DNA of 64,000 nt from Leptodontidium sp. MPI-SDFR-AT-0119 (Eukaryota > Ascomycota > Leotiomycetes > Helotiales > Leptodontidiaceae). The notes under the pieces were generated by a model. That model did no database searches, was not told the origin of the DNA, and saw only the letters and a list, made by a program, of their open reading frames with translations. Of the stretch, positions 11,671-22,703 are shown piece after piece. The translations under genes and the position numbers were made by a program. Where the stretch lies: NCBI GenBank assembly GCA_020726505.1, contig JAHLEZ010000047.1:186001-250000 (forward strand). The letters are read 5' to 3'. The stretch's first letter is position 1. Every line of letters starts with the position of its first letter.

Positions 11671-13969
11671 ATGTCTGCTATCTCCGAGCAACATGATGAG
11701 GCGGCTGTTGCCAGTGGGATGGTAGAAACGCCTGGGAAAAGCGTCCGTAAAGGGACCAGGAGCTGCACAGAATGTTTGTGTTGAATCAGACTTTGATCCC
11801 CCGGCTGATGCACTGACAGTAAGTATCTAGGTAGACATCGCAAAGTTCGTTGTGTATGGCCAACTGAAGGGGCGCCGACATGTCAAGGATGTCTAGCCCG
11901 TCGGAAGACTTGCGAAGTGCAGATGCGCATGAGACGAACAGCGGAGACCGTATCAGGAACTTCTCGAGCTCGTCTGAAACATCTGGAAGATGAAGTGTCA
12001 AGCCTTTGGAATGTGATCCGACAACTACAGGGAAGAATTGGTTCTGGAGATGTTGGTCCTCATTCACGTCTAACATTACAGTCTGGGGCAGCGGCTCACC
12101 CTCCTGTCGAATCTCCAAATGACAATCCGAGCGACGAGGATGAAGACTTCGACTCGGATGGCTCCGGATTGACTACCACCAATACGCCAAGTCATCTCTT
12201 GAATCTTTTCGACAACGGACTGCTCGACTCTGAGTCCCGTGGATCACTTACCGCCTCACGGCACCATTCAAACCCCAAACATTCCCACAGTATCTCCTCG
12301 TTCCGGAATCTGATGCCATCGAGAGAAGTCATGATGAGGATAGTAGGATATGCCTCCCCCTGGCTTATGGTGTACAATGCACTCTTCCCACAGACGAACA
12401 TGATGAGGACAGGCCAAGATCTACTAACTCAGTATGACAAGTTACGGTCAACAGATGCTGATCTACTTGAGGTGGCTTCTCTGCTTGTCACTGTGGCCAT
12501 GACCGTGCAGCAATTTCCAGACGATTTTCTGGGTGATTCGCCAGACAGGATCCGAGATCCTTCGGCCTTCATCAAGGACGTAACCGACTTGGTTGAGCGT
12601 GTTGTGGTCAATGACGATGTTTTGGCTGGAACTCTGGACGGCATTGGAACAACTTTGCTCTATCTCAGACTGCAAGTGCCCCAAATGAACCTGATACTTA
12701 TCTCGTACCTCCATGTATGCTAACTAGGACACTTGAAGTCATCTCGGAAGTGCACCCGTGAGCAAAATATGGCTGAACGTCCGTCGAATTGTCGCTCTAG
12801 CGGAGCTCAATGGTCTACCACGAGCAGCAACAGCTTTAGCCAAGCACGTGGAATCGACACTCGGAGGACAAGGTGGTCCAAAACCGGCTGTAAATCCTGC
12901 TGTTGTCGCATCTTGGAAGTTGAAAGCTGAAGTGTGGACTTCAATCTGCGCTATCGACAGAATACAGTCACTCATGTGGTCATTACCTCTTGCAACCGCA
13001 AACTATCCTCTCCCAAAACTACCCGTGATTGACGCTGCCGGTCAGGTCGATGCTGGAGCGTATCAATACACCATCATAGAAACCGCAACACGAATAATCG
13101 AAATCGACAATCTCATCCAAGCCGGTCGGCCCCTAGAGGAAGCTTTCCAAGTTGTCATCGAAACGGACCAACAAATGCGCGCTTTGAACAGCCTCACCCC
13201 GAAAGGTTGGCAGAGGATTGACTGGCCTGAGTTCAATATATATGCGATCCTTCAGTACTGGCAACAATATCTCACGATACGGATACACTTGCAGCTCGCT
13301 TTGAAATATGACGGGCGGGATTTTGCTTTCAACTTCATCACCTGCTTGGGAGCCGCGCAAGAGCTCGCCAAGCGGTATGTCTCCCTACGACCCCTTCTTG
13401 CCCCTGGCTTCTTCGCGAATAGAGTATTGGATCTTCAAGCTTTCACTGGCATAGTTTTCTTGCTCCTGGCTGTTTGCCGTGGCTCGTATTCGTCTGGACC
13501 TTTCTTTCAAAGTGTTGACTCCAAAGGTACTTTGGAATTGGTTGATAAGGCAGTCGAGACGATGAGGTTCGCTGCCGCCCGAGCTGCTGGGGATTTTGCT
13601 CGGCAGGCAGCGGACTCAATCTCCTCACTGCGCTCACTTTTGATGCAGCCCCAAACTTCGGAAAATCAGAAGATCACTCTCCGTCTCGCCCTCATCGGGA
13701 CGATACACGTCTCTCGTAAAACTCGGCCTACTAGCAATGTTCCAGCAAATCCTCCGCCGAGTCAACAACCAGATATGGCTTGGCAGCCTTCAACTTCAAA
13801 TCCGGGAATTGCTCAGGGGCAGGGGAATTTGTTTGATCCATCTGTTGATGAGTTTATGGATTCGTTGTCGTATTCGATGGAACTCCCAGAGAGCTATCCC
13901 TCCTTTGCGGACCAAATATCTGCGTCTGAGCCGTGGCTTACTTGGTCGGGATGGGATGGAATTAATTGA
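11671..13969 (+). CDS. Zn2Cys6 transcription factor
   Basis: Three exons fit: 11671-11773, 11831-12704 and 12751-13969, giving 731 residues. The first intron splits the zinc cluster, and joining the exons gives CTEC-RHRKVRC-VWPTEGAPT-CQGC-LARRKTC. This is an exact CX2CX6CX9CX2CX6C binuclear zinc cluster at about residues 33-62, preceded by basic KSVRKGTRS. A coiled linker follows (RARLKHLEDEVSSLWNVIRQLQGRI), then an acidic Ser-rich stretch, then the helical middle homology region (near KIWLNVRRIVALAELNGLP, the usual position of the fungal_trans motif). It should bind CGG-type sites in the nucleus and regulate genes not identifiable here. The second intron's acceptor is uncertain: 12750 and a few nearby AGs also keep the frame. 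Upstream and divergent is the DUF3112-like gene, which could be a target (inference). Confidence 0.88.
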
Positions 13970-15051
13970 TCGGATGAGTTATGTACACCATTGAAACGAC
14001 GAAATGATTATGTCGGTAACTGTAAGAATTATTAGTATCTGTATCTCAACCGATGGGAAATTAGTCATTGCCGATGTGTTATTTGTGAAAATTTCCAGGC
14101 CTCGTTTGCGGTTTGTTTTCCATCGCTACCGTCAAAGGCCTTGGCACCTTGTTTGCAAAATCAAGAAAATGATCCGTCATTTAGTAGCTTCTGTCAAACG
14201 GATTTTTTTCCAAACAAGCATGGCACGTTCCATAAAGCAGGACCCCTTTCAATGCCCAGCCCTGTGTCAGAGATGCGGTCCTTGTCCCGCCGCGTGGAAA
14301 CTTTTCTTTGATGAAATTCAAAATGACAACAAACTTCCTTTGATCATGGCATTCTGCGTTGATATCAAACTGTCTACATGGAAGACAGGTGAGTGCGTGT
14401 TGTCATCCCAAAAGTGGGACCGCAATCTAGCGCTCCTTCTCTCGCCGCACTGAAACTATCCTTGGGCCAATTATATTAGGAATAACAATAACCCTCCTTT
14501 GAATATGGGATCTTGCATTGGCAACAAAAACGCCTTCAAGGAAGAATGATGAGCACTGCCATCCTAAACTGAGAATTCACTCGCTTATGCACAGGAGGAC
14601 ACAGCCAGATGAAACCCCACCCACAGCAATCTTGCTTTCATCTTCGTCTGTTCAACTTTGCCAAATCTGGTGAATAAAAATTTGAGCCTGATTCCTAACC
14701 TTTTCGAAACAGTGGCCTAAGACATAAGACATTAGCGTCATCCTTCGAGCGATATTCCTTCACTCTTAAACCTGAGCGGTGCCTCGAATCTCTCCTCAAC
14801 TTCAATAACAACAATAACTTCTCCAAACCCAAACTCAAACAACACAATGTAAGCACCCACTTCAATCTTTTCTCTTCCCTTCTTCGACAATTCCTATCGC
14901 TACACAGGCGAGACTCTTTTCCCATCCCTCTCCTCCTCTAAATTTCAAAAATATATTAACTGATCTTCGTTTCGATCTAGTCAATCCCATCCCATCCCAA
15001 ACCACTAACAATCCTCAACCCCCAACACCTCCCCCACCAACCACCACCAAC
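13970..15051. other. Intergenic, 1.1 kb, no gene seen
   Basis: This lies between the Zn2Cys6 gene and MC1, both on the plus strand. It is AT-rich at 14020-14700. From 14940 the sequence becomes a pyrimidine/CA-rich leader (CCCATCCCA, CCACCAACCACCACC) directly before the MC1 start, typical of a fungal 5' UTR. No open frame with recognisable content. Confidence 0.5.
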
Positions 15052-15791
15052 ATGTGCTGGGAGACTCGCGTTCTGTTTGCTTGCGGCTGTGAGGAGGTTC
15101 AGCAGATTAGGTTCTGCGAGCATTCTGTCTTCCCTTGGCTTCACAGTAAGTACTCCATTCTAGGGGAGCTCTTATCCCTTTCTCCCCTTTTTGGAATGTC
15201 TACTTTTGGAATATCTCAAGATTCTTCGGTTGAAGAGAGGCCTTCTCCTCTCCTACTTCTCCTTTTAATTCTTCTACTTTCCCTCTTTCTTTTTCAAACA
15301 CCAACAATATGGCAAAAGCTGACCCCCCTTCCCACAAACAGACATCGCCCATCCTAAAGACCTCCCCATGAACCCAACCATCAGCGTTGGCCGAGCCCCC
15401 GCCAACTGCAGCAACTGCACCACAGCGATCGGCCCCCCTGCTACAGGGGAAGAGGACGAGTTCGAGGGCTTTGCGGTTTTCGAGGGAGGAAAGTACAAGA
15501 AGGCGAAGGGTGGAAAGGGCACAGAGATCGAGGCCATTGAGGAGGTTGAGGATGAGGATGGGGATGATGAGGGTGAGATTAGTTCTTGTGTTTTACCGAG
15601 GAATGGAGCTAATATGTGTAGATTTCGGCGGTGTTCGTGTTGTTGCTGCTGCTGCTGCTGCTGCTGAGGAGGAAGATGACGATGATGAGAACGATGATGA
15701 CGACGAAGATGAAGACGATGAGGATGTTGCAGAAGATGTTACGACGGATGCCCCTTTGCTGGACGAGTTGTTGGAGTCTGACATTGTTTGA
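15052..15791 (+). CDS. MC1: small Cys-rich protein with poly-Ala/acidic tail
   Basis: Three exons: 15052-15145, 15342-15572 and 15622-15791, with GTAAGT and GTGAGA donors, giving 164 residues. It begins MCWETRVLFACGCEEV, followed by FCEHS and a NCSNC pair, so it has the Met-Cys, CGC and CxxC layout shared by the neighbouring MC genes. The pattern suggests one zinc site (inference). The middle is Lys/Gly rich. The last exon reads into a run of seven alanines (GCT repeats) followed by a Glu/Asp stretch of about 30 residues and a leucine-rich end (APLLDELLESDIV). Without the second splice the frame would end in a run of cysteines at 15667, so the splice is preferred. I do not recognise a named family. 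The acidic tail is not seen in the other MC proteins. Confidence 0.7.
15645..15665 (+). repeat. GCT trinucleotide repeat (7 copies)
   Basis: Seven GCT codons encode the poly-alanine of MC1, followed directly by GAN-rich triplets (GAG, GAA, GAT, GAC) for the acidic tail up to about 15725. Triplet runs like this are prone to length change between strains. Confidence 0.9.
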
Positions 15792-16308
15792 GGCTCGGAC
15801 GCTGCTGATTTGGGTTCCTGGTAAATAAAAAAATTCGCCTCCTTTGGCTGGAAAAGTGGCATTTCAACTGTTTCTCTTGTGGATTTCTATTCAACATTCA
15901 TCCGCGACTACTGGGAGGGAGTATTGGTGGAATTTGAGAGACTGGGCAATTTGATGGGTGTGTTTTGGGAGTTTCGTGGTCAGAAAATGGGTTTTTGCAA
16001 GAGAGAAATCAAGTCATATGATTTTTCACGACCTTCGAGTTCCCATATTTAACCCTCTCTCTGTGACACCCGAATACTTGTCGCCAGCACGTGTATTAGT
16101 GTTGTTCGACATAAGCGCCATGTTGATACGTTGCTGAGCCTACGCGCCGAGTCCTAGCTCGCCACTCAGAATATCTTCTGCTGAAGAATATCGCGAAACC
16201 GAAACGCATGGTAAAACTCACTACATATCGCCTCAATCTTCCGCAGTGCGCATCTTTGATTCTCTTCCAGAGAGACCGATACGATACTCAACGGGGCCTG
16301 AAAGCAAG

Positions 16309-16715
16309 ATGTGCGGTCAAACGACCCAATACAATTGCGGTTGCAGTGTATGGAGCAGTGAGCATGCCCTTTTCCTATGCATTTCTTACTCATAAATCGC
16401 TCTTTGGGACTTGGATAGCTAGCCATCTGATCGTACTCAAGCCACTGCTTCCATCCAGGTTTACTTGGAAGAAATCAAAACTGACTTCCAAATTATCTAG
16501 TGCTGTCACAGTGCAAGCTCATCCCTGCATTCTCCATCTCCGACCCGAACGCGTTTACCTCAGTACATTCTCACATCATACACTTCAATGGAAATACCTG
16601 TACGAAATGTGTTAAAGCGCGGGAAATCATGGAGCGGGCTGGAAAGGAGGATGAGTCCAACTACGGAAGTCGGGAAGCGAAGGTTTGGTTCTGCAGGCAG
16701 AGAATTAAGGGATGA
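16309..16715 (+). CDS. MC2: small Cys-rich protein
   Basis: Two exons: 16309-16357 and 16501-16715, joined by a 143-nt GTGAGC...CTAG intron, giving 87 residues. The first exon encodes MCGQTTQYNCGCSVWS, the same Met-Cys-x6-8-CGC opening as MC1 and MC3. The second has SQCKL and a CTKC pair and ends in a Lys/Arg-rich tail (REIMERAGK...CRQRIKG). The cysteine layout is the family's and suggests a small zinc-binding module (inference). Exon 1 is too short to stand out as an open frame; I found it by its motif. No named family is recognised. Confidence 0.6.
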
Positions 16716-16894
16716 GATCGCTGGAGAGGCGCGGGGAAGACAAAGAATTCGCAAGAAGCTTTGTAATTAATGGCGGTCTGCGTCTTTGATGTTGTGTGGC
16801 TTTGTTTTCATGTACAAATGGCGGATGTTCCCTTTGACTCGGCACGAACTCAACGAGTCTGAACAGAACTTGAACAGACTTTGAGACATAAACC

Positions 16895-16903
16895 TATATA
16901 AAC
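16895..16903 (+). promoter_or_regulatory. TATA-like box upstream of MC3
   Basis: TATATAAAC about 270 bp before the MC3 start codon. It implies a 5' UTR of more than 200 nt if used. The evidence is sequence match only. Confidence 0.35.
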
Positions 16904-17171
16904 CTCGATCAATGTGATAAAGAATTACGTTCAGACATTATACTGTCATTATTGAACTATTATACAACGATTCACTGAAGATCTATAAGATCTTCGAAAT
17001 CTACTCCAGTATTGTTTACTTAAGCTGGCCAAGCGACAACCTGACTCAAGGACGCCCATGCCCCTTCGACTGACCGCCTACTCCCCCCACAATCTTCGCG
17101 AGTTAAGACCAGTAACTTGGACTCCAAACAAGCTCAATTACACCAGTCGGACCCCCCACTGAATCGCCACC

Positions 17172-17714
17172 ATGTGCACTGAAACATTAGTCGTGTACAC
17201 TTGCGGCTGCACCGTCGTCAGATTCGAAAGTTGCGATAGCAATCCAGACTCCCAGACACAAGATACAGGCACTATCTGCGATGAACCATGGTCTTCTGAG
17301 ATCGAGATGCAAGTGGAATGTACCAATTGCATGGCACTCCACGCTAACGAAGCCTTCAGTGGTACCCTTGTCGGCGAGATACCACTGTACATCGATCAGG
17401 TCGGCACCGCGCAGGCTGCTAATGATACTCGACGGGCCCAGGCCCAGGCCCCTGTCAAATGTACTCTATACGAAGAATTCGCCGAAAGGGTTGCGCGGAA
17501 CAGAATTGCCGAGAAAGGGATTCAGGACGAATATGTCAAAGTGGATGGCGAGGGCAAGAACGGCAAAAAGAGCATTTCAGTGAATTCCATGGCAGAGGGC
17601 TCGAACTGGAACGAGGTTGTGATTAAGTCTCGGAATGTGGCAGCTCAGAAAAGTTCCGAGGATGACACCGAGGACGACCATTTCGTCGATGCTCCTGAAC
17701 AATGGGATGAATAA
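17172..17714 (+). CDS. MC3: small Cys-rich protein, single exon
   Basis: 180 residues with an ideal start context (GCCACCATGTG). It opens MCTETLVVYTCGCTVV, then ESC, TIC and an ECTNC pair within the first 58 residues: the complete Cys layout of the MC family. The remaining 120 residues are hydrophilic and Lys/Glu rich without cysteine (KVDGEGKNGKKS is the most basic part), ending in an acidic patch (EDDTEDDHFVDAPEQWDE). It is the longest single-exon member and the cleanest gene model of the cluster. Function unknown. A 22-bp hAT-type terminal repeat fragment sits 28 bp after its stop codon. Confidence 0.75.
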   Translation: MCTETLVVYTCGCTVVRFESCDSNPDSQTQDTGTICDEPWSSEIEMQVECTNCMALHANEAFSGTLVGEIPLYIDQVGTAQAANDTRRAQAQAPVKCTLYEEFAERVARNRIAEKGIQDEYVKVDGEGKNGKKSISVNSMAEGSNWNEVVIKSRNVAAQKSSEDDTEDDHFVDAPEQWDE

Positions 17715-17741
17715 GCACTTGAGGTAAATCGTCATGGAGGA

Positions 17742-17763
17742 GTGTAGTCGATAGTTGAACGAT
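17742..17763. repeat. Solo fragment of a hAT-type MITE terminal repeat
   Basis: GTGTAGTCGATAGTTGAACGA is identical to the terminal repeat of the complete MITE at 23983-24193 and diverges directly after it. No second end was found within the next few hundred bases, so this looks like a broken copy. Confidence 0.55.
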
Positions 17764-19062
17764 GTCGTTTCTAAGCTCTTCAGCTAACTAATATATATAT
17801 GTATATTATAATTCCAAACTTATGTATTACAAAAGTGTTAAATTATTTGACAAGAGCGAAAACTTTGAATTTGTTATATGATGTACCTAGGAACGAGGCA
17901 GATAAAGGTTTTCAATACTCATTCATTTATGACCGCAATCAACAAGTCAACGAGCGCTATCATAGCAAGAGATGCTCAATATCCGCCATGATGGCATCCA
18001 CAGCCGCATTCGTGGTGTCCCCCATATCCATGGTTTCCCTCGCCCAAGCTCGCTTCGGGACCAAACCGATAGGTCAACCTCCCGACTTCAATGCCGTCCC
18101 ATTCCTGGCTCACGGCAAACTCGAATTGCCCATTCTGTCTGTTTGTATGTTTCATCAGGAACTCGAACATACAACTCGTTCCTGCTCACTATTTTAGTGA
18201 CTAATCGTTAATCTACTTTCTATGCGGCTCTACTGTGCGAGGGCCGCGATTGTGTTTAGTGGGGGGCCAAGTCGGCCCCCAGGGAGGCCAAAACAGTATC
18301 CCCTAAAAACATATCCTTTGGTCTTGCTCTAAGTGCTCCTATACTAAATTCGTGTGCTTTAAATTCAAGTAACCTGATTTGCAGTACTATAATTCGGAGT
18401 ACTTCGGCCCGAATTGTGAATAAAGCACATACTTTGTCATGTAGTACTTCAAGGTATAGTACTTCAGATGAAATTACTTTGAGGTGCGGAACAGTCACGT
18501 TGGAATTTCTTTAGCCACGAACAACAAACTGAAGAGAATTATCAACACCAGAAAGTGCTTGCCCATCCATCATCTCGTAGAGATAGCATTCTCCAATGAA
18601 CTCCCATATTCCCACATTCATCTCCCTCAAAATGTACGGCAGTTACGCGGCTCGAGGGGCACGGCGTTGATGACTTGCGTTGCTCTATTGCCTAGCCAGA
18701 AATCTCTTAACGCGGCCATTCATTATATAAATCGTACTTGGTACTTTGTTCTTCTACTGAGGTAACTAGTGAGCGCCATAACTATACTGTGTGAATGTTG
18801 TGAATAGAATGCGAAGGTAAATTGCTTAAATTGCTTGAAGTAGTATGAATCATCCACCAAGAAAGAGTTCTATTCTGAGTTGTCTATACAAATAATCATA
18901 TTTGTTGAATAGCCCGGGTTGCCGATGACGTTATTGGACCGCAATATTCGGACAAGTTGATCTGGGTACTATTTCGGTTCGTTAATCAAGTTGCCCTTCT
19001 ATTACAAAGGAGTCTCGCAACTTATATCTTTGCACGAGTCACTTTTGATTTCCCTTTACTAC
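17764..19062. other. Intergenic, 1.3 kb
   Basis: This lies downstream of MC3 and of the minus-strand HET gene (convergent). It contains a 7-bp GC hairpin (GGGGGCC-AAGTC-GGCCCCC, 18262-18280) and three copies of AGTACTTC between 18398 and 18470. It is AT-rich elsewhere. No gene is supported. Confidence 0.5.
18262..18280. repeat. Perfect GC-rich hairpin
   Basis: GGGGGCC, a 5-nt AAGTC loop and GGCCCCC form a 7-bp perfect stem in otherwise AT-rich sequence. It could be a transposon end or a structured RNA; nothing nearby decides between these. Confidence 0.5.
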
Positions 19063-21201
19063 CTAAATAATCGTTACAAGGCGGTGTTGAGAATCTCCCC
19101 CTTTCTCACCACAAATAGCTTCTTGTAGGCGATAATATTCAGCCGCAACAATCGGGAAATTGAAAGCCCCAATTCTGACATATTTATCCCTCTGCTGATC
19201 AACCACCCGCAGAGCCAATCCCCGAAGACTAACCAGCCGGACCCAGCTGTAGTTAACAGCTAGGGGCAAGCAGAATATCTTGTCAAGTCCGCTTGTAGGC
19301 ACATTAAACTCGTCATAGCGGGCAACAAAACATCTTAGCGCCTGATGTTTCATGTCGAACTGAAATCGACGACTCTCTCCCATCTGCTGCAGAAAAGGTA
19401 ATATAATCCCTCGTATTGTCAAGGATGCAGATTCTATCTGTCCGGTGGGGTCTTGCCCTACAGGGTTTGTGTTGACGTTGATGATCTCTGCGATCTGGTG
19501 GGACTCGTGCTGGTAGCGGGGTAGTCCGGGGGTTGAGATGCCTGTTGGGGAAGAATCAATGCTGGCCCATGACCATGACGGCGCATGATATGTTGCCGGC
19601 CGCTTGCATCCGGAGAGGTCATTGACTTCCCAGAGGAGATCATACAACAGCGTCTTTCTCCAGAGTCCGGCGATATATTGGTCTTGGAGAATGTCCTGGA
19701 ATGACTTGGCTAAACCCGAGAGAGCGACGAGCTTGTCCGTGTTCTTCGTCAATGATGTTTTTGAATATGTAACAACGATGCTTTTCCAAGGTGAGTAGAG
19801 CTCTTGAATGGTACCAAGGCCATCGTCGTGTTCGGCCTTTTTCTGAATGAGGACTTGTCTCCAGTGCTTTAGAATTGGGCTCTTTCCATTTAGCCTTTCC
19901 ATGGTCCTCTGTGGCCAACTCAGCTCCGATAGAGAACACCCAGACTTAAGGCTACAGGCTGAACGCTCCCGACACTCCCAGTAGAGTCGATCCAAGCCGA
20001 AGTATACGGTTCTTGGGGAGAGGATTCGCTCCTGCAGCACCCAACCGCGAGCGTTCAGGGGGGAATCCGTCACATCAGAGCTCCAAAACATTTCTCTGAC
20101 CAGGTAAAATGATCTGCCTCCAGTCGAAGCTGCGGCACCCCAGCCACATTTAATCTTGCCCTCTTCGATCTCGAGGGAGCCAACGGAGTCGGGGTAGAGA
20201 CCATCGCGACCAAGACTTGCACCAGTTCCCGCAAGATTAAGAACGCCAGATTCGTATATCTTTGCCATCAGTACGCTTTCATGTTGCCAATCTTCGATAG
20301 AGTCTTGGATAATACATAGCGAATCGATCCAGAGATATTTAATACCGAGTTTCCTGGCGATGTGGATTGCATCTAAGAATGTCTTTGGTAAGTCTTCGAG
20401 TGGCAGGCGAATTTTGTATCCGTCAATGTTTAGCGTCGTGAGAATGGGCATCGAGCTAAGGGCCCAACGATGGCTAAGTGTAGCGTATGACACCTGTCGA
20501 GCTGAGGAAGGGTCCAAATGAGTGACCAAACGTGGTTCCGTAGTGGTATCAAGGCTCCCTAAATCTATGAGTCGAGTTGGTAGCCACTTCGCAAAAGATG
20601 GGCCACAAGCGGAATGTTCTTTGGAGCATGTCTCGAGCCAGGTTTCGACGAGTGGGCGATACAGATCAAATACGACCTCAACCATACCATTGGTACATGC
20701 GCAATCTGGAAGGTTGTCTTGGTTTTCATGCATGGACAGGGCAGGTGTGAGTTGCCTCAAGCTGGAGGTCGGGAAAAGATAGTATACAAGAAAGCCGCGT
20801 TTGACAATGTAGTTATGCTTGTCCTCACTCCAGAATTCGAATTTCACCTTATCAAAACGCGTTTTCTCATCCCATTCCAATGCACCCCTGACAAGAATGT
20901 TGCGCCGATCTTCGTCTGTGAAGTCAAGGAGATCTCTCACCAACGGGTCCGAGAGCGGCGATGGATCCAGAATGTATTTGTGGATATCCTTGCAAATTCT
21001 ACACCCCTGAGCTGCTGCAGCTTCCAGGTCGGGGAAAGCACGATCCCAGAACTGGTAATCATCGTGGATGAAATTGGAATCTGATGGTAGCGGCCGCCTC
21101 TGCTCCAATGCCGACCGGCAGAGTGCGCAAAATGAAGGCTCTGCAATGGTTGCCTTACGGGACTTCGCTGCTGAACGAGTCCAGCAACAAAGCGATGCCA
21201 T
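19063..21201 (-). CDS. HET-A: HET-domain (heterokaryon incompatibility) protein, intact
   Basis: One exon, 712 residues. The N-terminal 90 residues hold two Cys pairs (CALC at about 25-28, CRICKD near 67-71) seen before many HET domains, then a PTRLIDLG segment at about 208-215. The HET domain starts at YATLSHRWA (about 239-247; the usual motif is LSHCWG) and includes LEDLPKTFLDAI, KYLWIDSLCIIQDS (about 288-302), AKIYESGVLNLAGT and RGWVLQERILSPRTVYF. In fungi HET domains trigger cell death when incompatible hyphae fuse. The Cys-to-Arg and Gly-to-Ala changes within SHRWA are within known variation. No stop or frameshift is visible, which sets it apart from the three neighbouring HET loci. Promoter sequence would lie at 21202-21400. 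Confidence 0.9.
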   Translation of the reverse strand: MASLCCWTRSAAKSRKATIAEPSFCALCRSALEQRRPLPSDSNFIHDDYQFWDRAFPDLEAAAAQGCRICKDIHKYILDPSPLSDPLVRDLLDFTDEDRRNILVRGALEWDEKTRFDKVKFEFWSEDKHNYIVKRGFLVYYLFPTSSLRQLTPALSMHENQDNLPDCACTNGMVEVVFDLYRPLVETWLETCSKEHSACGPSFAKWLPTRLIDLGSLDTTTEPRLVTHLDPSSARQVSYATLSHRWALSSMPILTTLNIDGYKIRLPLEDLPKTFLDAIHIARKLGIKYLWIDSLCIIQDSIEDWQHESVLMAKIYESGVLNLAGTGASLGRDGLYPDSVGSLEIEEGKIKCGWGAAASTGGRSFYLVREMFWSSDVTDSPLNARGWVLQERILSPRTVYFGLDRLYWECRERSACSLKSGCSLSELSWPQRTMERLNGKSPILKHWRQVLIQKKAEHDDGLGTIQELYSPWKSIVVTYSKTSLTKNTDKLVALSGLAKSFQDILQDQYIAGLWRKTLLYDLLWEVNDLSGCKRPATYHAPSWSWASIDSSPTGISTPGLPRYQHESHQIAEIINVNTNPVGQDPTGQIESASLTIRGIILPFLQQMGESRRFQFDMKHQALRCFVARYDEFNVPTSGLDKIFCLPLAVNYSWVRLVSLRGLALRVVDQQRDKYVRIGAFNFPIVAAEYYRLQEAICGEKGGDSQHRLVTII

Positions 21202-21809
21202 ATGAGATGGATTTCTGGCTCTCTCAGCTGTGAATTGGTGTCGTGGTCAGCCAGTTCGCTGGAATGGGGTATCGGTTATATATACGCGAGACGAGCTGAG
21301 CTGGCCAACCGCCCAACCCCTTCAATCAGTTACAGTAGCCAGTAAAATCGTCTACTCGCATGGCAGCACAACGCCTCATTGCCCCTCATGCTCAGCTCGT
21401 CAATCCGTTCAAAACTGCCATCTGTGTCGGCTTCTGGGGTTTGCACACCATCGATATTGGCGCGTTCGCACGTCAGAGCTACTTTTGCAGTCTGCATTGG
21501 CATTAGTCTCAGCACTGCTTCCTGCTACCTTTATAGACAATAATGTATCTACTCTGAGGGACCCCGAAGTCTCCAAATGAAGAGACTCTTGTCCTCTCTA
21601 AACTCAGCGCGGTTAATGCTATAGAACATATTCCAAGCAATCACCAAAATGACTATGATACTTTCAGCTCCGCCGAAAAATGTTTTCACCTTGTGCTTTG
21701 GGAAACATCTTCAGCACAAAGTTCCATCTGGTTGATGCAGCTCCGCTAGGATGAAACCGCCCGGACCTGCCCACTGATAATTGAAGAGCTGTCAACAAAC
21801 TACAAACAT
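21202..21809. other. Divergent intergenic region
   Basis: This lies between the start of HET-A (minus) and the start of the HET-B relic (plus). TATATATACGCGAG at 21274-21287 is TATA-like and about 75 bp upstream of HET-A. No gene seen. Confidence 0.45.
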
Positions 21810-21956
21810 ATGTACAACCTCTCGGATCCCATGGACTCGTCAACCACCATCAGATGGGCCGGGAAACAGATTGGAATCTGTTCCTCGGATCACGAGCCTT
21901 GTCAGAACAAGTTTGTTCCTCAAGGTTTAACCAGCTATCGTCCCAAACGACTTATA

Positions 21957-22701
21957 AGTCCCCACCCCACCATTTGGACTACACCCCCCCCCCCCCCCCC
22001 CCCCCCCAATTTGGATTACCTCGCTTAGTACACCGCTATTTCCACTTACCTATCTTTAATAATTAATAATTATTTTATGCTTTTATCGATTTTCTTAATT
22101 TTTTTTGAATTTGAATTGAGACGATGATGAAGCTAAAATACAGTGAGCATGATATTTTTTACGCAATTGACGCGGTTAAAAATGGCAAGTCCGAACGATG
22201 CGCTTTAATTAAGTGGGGTATTCCGAGGTTTACTCTAATACCGCATTTATAACCCAAACACTTATTAAGAGGCTGCTAATCACTTGCAAAGATTACCCCC
22301 GGTGCTAAAGGACCGTTTTACGCACTGGATTTTGACTTAAGATACACTGGGGTTTAGTATTACTTATGCGCAAGTACGGCTTTTTAGGGAACGGCTTTGT
22401 GCACTTCAAGGGGATACTCGTCTACTCGGAAAACGATGGGTATAGCGGTTTTTTAAGCGGAATCCTGTTTTAAGCACTAAGAAGCAATATTCTATTAATT
22501 CTATACGTATTAATAACGCAATATCCGATGTTATTAAGCCGTGGTTCTAGAAATTGCAAATTCCAGTTATCAAGGCAATTTTACTTAAAAATCAATGGAA
22601 TATAAACGAAGCAGGGATTATAAAAGGCCTTGGAGTCAAAGTAGTGGAAAAATGCGGGGTGGTCCAAATAGAGGGCTGGTCCAAATGGTGGGGTGGGGAC
22701 T
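21957..22701 (+). mobile_element. pogo/Fot1-type element, internally truncated and RIP-degraded
   Basis: The ends are inverted repeats starting AGTCCCCACCCCACCATTTGG, flanked by TA on both sides (21955-21956 and 22702-22703). The repeat continues inward with a second ATTTGGA...ACC unit. Inside, from about 22123, lies a decayed transposase N-terminus: YSEHDIFYAIDAVKNGKSERCALIKWGIPR (helix-turn-helix), then LGKRWV.RFFKRNPVLSTKKQYSI and, at 22558-22630, PVIKAI...QWNINEAGI, the region just before the first catalytic Asp. Several stops interrupt it and the rest of the DDE domain is missing, so it is non-autonomous. The element lies exactly inside HET-B. Confidence 0.85.
21984..22007. repeat. C24 homopolymer inside the left terminal repeat
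   Basis: A run of 24 C lies between the two TTTGGA units of the left TIR. The matching place in the right TIR (about 22657-22680) has a short mixed sequence instead, so the run probably expanded after insertion, or its length is an assembly artefact. Confidence 0.85.
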
Positions 22702-22703
22702 TA

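Noticed and set aside
16811..17040. Possible solo LTR before MC3 (TGTACAAATGG start, TATA box)
   Set aside because: No matching right end, duplication or second copy found; ordinary promoter sequence explains it as well.
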